From contig CAJLXC010000036.1 of assembly GCA_905210545.1 (NCBI GenBank), positions 1-15,679 of the forward strand: 15,679 nt of DNA, read 5' to 3'. The translations under genes were made by a program, and so were the position numbers. Positions 13,182-15,679 of this stretch are shown here, one piece after another. Position 1 is the stretch's first letter. Every line of letters starts with the position of its first letter. The notes under the pieces were generated by a model. The model had not been told where the DNA came from. It ran no database searches and worked only from the letters and a program-made list of their open reading frames with translations. The DNA comes from an uncultured Eubacteriales bacterium. GTDB lineage: Bacteria; Bacillota; Clostridia; Christensenellales; Borkfalkiaceae.

Positions 13182-14084
13182 ATGGTAAATCTCGAATTAT
13201 ACAAGGTTTTTTACGCCGTGGCGAAGTGCGGAAGCCTTACCAAAGCGGCAGAAGAGCTGTATATTTCCCAGCCGGCGGTGTCGCAGGCGATAAAACAGCT
13301 CGAAAGTCAGCTCGGCGGCGCGCTTTTCAACCGCACGCACAGGGGCGTGGAGCTTTCGGAAGCGGGCGGCAAACAAATATTCCCGATAGTAGAAGACGCG
13401 CTTAAACTTCTCGCCGAAGCGGAAAATAAATATGCGGAGCTGAAAGGCTCTGCCGCGGGCGTTATCAGAATATGCGCTTCCGACACGGTGAGTTCGCATT
13501 TTCTCATTCCGATAATAAAAGAATATCACGAAAAATATCCTGCGGTGAATATCGTTCTGATAAACGGGACTTCCGCAGAAACGATAGAAACCTTAAAAAA
13601 CAAAAAAGCCGATATAGGTTTTGTAAACCTTCCTACGGAAGACGAAGACGTGGATCTGACGAGCTTGGTGATGCGGCTTCACGACGCGTTTATGGCGAGC
13701 GACGGGTTTTCGGAACTTACAGGGAAAACGGTGGAGCTTAAAAGCTTGCAGGACTACCCTCTTTTGATGCTGGAAGCTTCCACCTCCACTCAGCGCGCGA
13801 TAACGGCGTTTACGGGGAGTCTCGGCATACAGCTGCATCCCGAAATCGAGCCTGCGAGCTTGGAGCTGATGGTGGAACTCGCCAAAAACGGGTTGGGCAT
13901 AGCGTGCCTGCCGAGAGAGTTTGCGGAAAGGGAGCTGAGCGAAGGCTCGCTCAAAGAAATAAAAACCGACCCCGCATTGCCGCCGCGCGCTATAGGGCTT
14001 GCGCTTCCTAAAAACGTCGCGCCGACTTTTGCCGTCAGGGAATTTATAGAACTCGTGAATAATAAAATAATCAATAAGGAATAA
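13182..14084 (+). CDS. LysR-family transcriptional regulator
   Basis: A 300-residue protein of typical LysR length. The winged helix-turn-helix occupies about 1-60, with the diagnostic GSLTKAAEELYISQPAVSQAIKQLESQLG (17-45) and LFNRTHRGVELSEAG (49-62). A linker helix leads to the periplasmic-binding-protein-like effector domain (about 90-290), with GVIRICASDTVSSHFLIPIIKEY at its start and GLGIACLP near 230-240. It binds DNA as a tetramer and senses a small molecule that cannot be inferred. ATG 13182 is chosen because ACAGG (13171-13175) lies 6 bases upstream and the in-frame TTG at 13176 adds only two residues. LysR genes usually stand divergent from their targets; this one is co-directional with uppP 26 bases downstream, so it may autoregulate that cluster or act elsewhere. 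Confidence 0.95.
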   Translation: MVNLELYKVFYAVAKCGSLTKAAEELYISQPAVSQAIKQLESQLGGALFNRTHRGVELSEAGGKQIFPIVEDALKLLAEAENKYAELKGSAAGVIRICASDTVSSHFLIPIIKEYHEKYPAVNIVLINGTSAETIETLKNKKADIGFVNLPTEDEDVDLTSLVMRLHDAFMASDGFSELTGKTVELKSLQDYPLLMLEASTSTQRAITAFTGSLGIQLHPEIEPASLELMVELAKNGLGIACLPREFAERELSEGSLKEIKTDPALPPRAIGLALPKNVAPTFAVREFIELVNNKIINKE

Positions 14085-14110
14085 AAACGTAAATAAAAGG
14101 AGAAAAATAT

Positions 14111-14896
14111 ATGAGTATATGGCAAGCGATAGTGCTTGGCGCGGTTCAGGGTTTTGCGGAATTTCTGCCGATATCCTCGAGCGGGCATCTGATTTTGTTT
14201 CAGCACTGGTTTAAGATAGAAAACAACGTAATGTTTTACAGCGTGATGCTGCATATCGGCACGCTTATTCCCGTCGTGATAGTTTTGTGGAAAGAGATCG
14301 TCGCGCTGTTCAAAAAACCGTTCAATAAAATGCTGTATTTGATTATCGCAACCGTTCCCGCGGGGGTTATAGGCATAATCTTCGCGTTGTTTCTTGATCT
14401 GGATACGCTGTTTTCCGAACATATCTGGCTGCTTGCCGTTTCTTTCGCGTTCACCGCGGCGGAAATGCTTTTTGCGGAATTCCGCGCTAAAAAAACGGAA
14501 ATGCTTAACCCGATAAACTGCAAAACCGCATTGATTATGGGGTGCGGGCAGGCGGTCGGCGTGTTCCCCGGCATATCGAGAAGCGGAACGACCACTACGT
14601 TCGGCGTAATCGGCAAGGTAGATAAAGACGCAAATGCAAGCTTTACGTTTCTTATGAGTATTCCCGTAATTCTCGCCGCCGCGCTTTTAGAAAGCGTTAA
14701 ATGCGTAAAATCGGGGACTATAGGCGAAGTTTCCGTTCTGCCGCTCGTTTTCGGAGTGATAACCGCGGCGGTAACGGGTTACATAGCGATAAGCTTTATG
14801 CTTAAGCTGATAAAAAAGGCAAATTATAAATGGTTTTCGCTGTATCTCGCGCTTATGTGCGTAGCAACGGTGATAACCGCGGTTGCGGAGGCATAA
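14111..14896 (+). CDS. uppP: Undecaprenyl-diphosphate phosphatase UppP (BacA)
   Basis: A 261-residue integral membrane enzyme of normal length (about 265-275). It dephosphorylates undecaprenyl diphosphate at the membrane surface to recycle the lipid carrier for peptidoglycan and other wall polymers, and extra dosage gives bacitracin resistance. Seen motifs are QGFAEFLPISSSGHL (13-27), with the Q/E-x3-E pair Q13 and E17 and His26, and PGISRSGTTTT (153-163) with the phosphate-binding Arg158. About seven to eight helices span the chain. AAGGAG (14097-14102) lies 8 bases before ATG 14111. The stop overlaps the start of a 46-residue gene as TAATG (14894-14898). Position between a LysR gene and mscL suggests an envelope-related transcription unit. 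Confidence 0.97.
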   Translation: MSIWQAIVLGAVQGFAEFLPISSSGHLILFQHWFKIENNVMFYSVMLHIGTLIPVVIVLWKEIVALFKKPFNKMLYLIIATVPAGVIGIIFALFLDLDTLFSEHIWLLAVSFAFTAAEMLFAEFRAKKTEMLNPINCKTALIMGCGQAVGVFPGISRSGTTTTFGVIGKVDKDANASFTFLMSIPVILAAALLESVKCVKSGTIGEVSVLPLVFGVITAAVTGYIAISFMLKLIKKANYKWFSLYLALMCVATVITAVAEA

Positions 14897-15036
14897 TGAA
14901 AGAGGAGGAGCTGACAGGCAGGCTTTCGGCGGCGTCGCCGGGAGAATGCGCGATGCTTGCGAAAAAGCTCGTCGGGTTTAAGCTGAACGAGTATGAAAAA
15001 CAAAAAAGAAAAAATAGAAAAAATAAAAAAATATAA
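14896..15036 (+). CDS. 46-residue basic small protein overlapping the uppP stop
   Basis: Starts at ATG 14896, sharing one base with the uppP stop (TAATG), with GGAGG at 14887-14891 just upstream inside uppP. The product begins MKEEELTGRLSAASPGECAM, has a likely amphipathic helix (about 18-34, LAKKLVGFKLNEYEK) and ends in a Lys/Arg/Asn tail written by an A-rich tract. No signal peptide or membrane helix is seen. The frame also reads further upstream inside uppP, but the ribosome site and overlap favour this start. The stop is 19 bases before mscL. The junction geometry supports a real, translationally coupled gene; composition of the tail and small size leave open a chance frame. No family recognised. 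Confidence 0.55.
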   Translation: MKEEELTGRLSAASPGECAMLAKKLVGFKLNEYEKQKRKNRKNKKI

Positions 15037-15055
15037 AGAGAAAAAGGAGAAACAA
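14993..15055 (+). repeat. A-rich purine tract with homopolymer runs between uppP and mscL
   Basis: An almost pure purine stretch with successive runs of A6, A6, A6 and A7, ending in the mscL ribosome site AAGGAG (15044-15049). It encodes the basic tail of the 46-residue protein in one frame and an open Lys-rich extension of mscL in another. Confidence 0.65.
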
Positions 15056-15643
15056 ATGAAAAAATTCTTCAAAGAGTTCAAGGTCTTTATCACGCGCGGC
15101 AACGTGCTGGATATGGCTGTCGGCGTAATCGTAGGCGGCGCGTTCACGGCAATCGTAACCGCGCTTACTTCGCACATACTGCAGCCGCTTATCAACTGGA
15201 TAATTTATCTGATTTCCGGTTCGAAGGGCAGTCTTGACAGCGTTTATACTTTTTTGGTGGGTGACGCTTCCGATCTCGCAAACGCCATTTATATCGATTG
15301 GGGCGCGTTTATCGGCGCGATAATCAACTTCTTGCTTATCGCTCTGGTTTTGTTTACCTTGGTCAAAACGATCAACAAGGTTCAGGAAGGCAGCGAAAAG
15401 CTTACCAAAGACTATAAAAGACTCACTAAAGAAGATAGGAAAGAGCTTAAAAAACGCGGCATAAGCATTTTCGACGCGGAAAGGGTAAAAGCCTACGTAA
15501 AAGAAAAGGACAAGCTCGCCGCGGAGAAAGCGGAAGAAGAGAAAAGGCTCGCGGAAGAACAGGCTAAAAAAGACCGCGAAGCAAATCCTACCGAAACGGA
15601 CTTGTTAAAAAAGATTATCGTTCTTTTAGAAGAAAAGAAATAA
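15056..15643 (+). CDS. mscL: Large-conductance mechanosensitive channel MscL, with long linker
   Basis: A 195-residue protein; typical MscL is about 130-150. It forms a pentameric pore that opens on membrane tension to release solutes during hypo-osmotic shock. The amphipathic N-helix MKKFFKEFKVFITRGNVLDM leads to TM1 with AVGVIVGGAFTAIVTAL (21-37), the gate constriction. An extracellular loop (about 52-79) and TM2 (about 80-104) follow, and the C-terminal helix ends PTETDLLKKIIVLLEEKK (178-195), matching the family end. The extra length lies between TM2 and that helix: about 65 charged residues (110-176), Lys/Glu-rich and probably coiled-coil. ATG 15056 is chosen because AAGGAG (15044-15049) lies 6 bases before it and it gives the standard family start; the frame is open to ATG 14993 through a Lys-rich stretch that is not MscL-like. 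Confidence 0.96.
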   Translation: MKKFFKEFKVFITRGNVLDMAVGVIVGGAFTAIVTALTSHILQPLINWIIYLISGSKGSLDSVYTFLVGDASDLANAIYIDWGAFIGAIINFLLIALVLFTLVKTINKVQEGSEKLTKDYKRLTKEDRKELKKRGISIFDAERVKAYVKEKDKLAAEKAEEEKRLAEEQAKKDREANPTETDLLKKIIVLLEEKK

Positions 15644-15679
15644 TAAGACGATAAAGTAAAGCTCGCCCCGCCCGCGTTT

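Overview
The window reads as ordinary chromosome from a Gram-positive bacterium of the class Clostridia (Bacillota), probably an uncultured gut lineage. This placement is inference. It rests on strong GGAGG-type ribosome sites, TTGACA promoters with an extended TGn -10 element, an archaeal-type (class 3) prolyl-tRNA synthetase, Clostridia-like membrane protein families and intrinsic terminators. No phage, insertion sequence, CRISPR array, tRNA or rRNA is visible. Fifteen protein genes fill the window, all on the + strand except transketolase.

Layout. 117-1311: a two-helix DUF3592-like membrane protein followed by a GNAT acetyltransferase. 1373-3308: a low-molecular-weight protein phosphatase with its own promoter, then a CvpA-family membrane protein with a long acidic tail. 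3376-5374: a very strong-looking promoter (A-rich upstream element, TTGACA, TGn -10) followed at once by a terminator-like hairpin, then a complete half-size ABC exporter. 5417-6752: a small four-cysteine protein with a histone-H1-like Lys/Ala tail under its own promoter, then a DUF2238/YjdF-like membrane protein. A perfect 18-bp terminator stem at 6784-6826 serves both this gene and the convergent transketolase.

6843-10455: tkt (-) and proS (+) diverge from a roughly 200-bp region with back-to-back promoters, phased A-tracts and a GC palindrome in the tkt leader. proS is followed closely by a membrane protein gene that overlaps mnmE by ATGA, giving a likely proS-membrane protein-mnmE operon. 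12651-12787 holds a tandem palindromic repeat of the TCATTGCGAG...GGCAATCTC type and a hairpin that presents the next ribosome site in its loop. 12788-15643: a three-helix membrane protein, a LysR regulator, uppP, an unlisted 46-residue gene overlapping the uppP stop codon, and mscL. The last four form a tight same-strand cluster centred on envelope maintenance (lipid carrier recycling and osmotic release).

Most genes are core housekeeping or envelope functions. I found no convincing new multi-gene system. The points most worth a second look are the promoter/hairpin leader of the ABC exporter, the Cys4 plus H1-tail protein, the uppP/46-aa/mscL junction, the phased repeats at tkt, and the near-leaderless start at 117.
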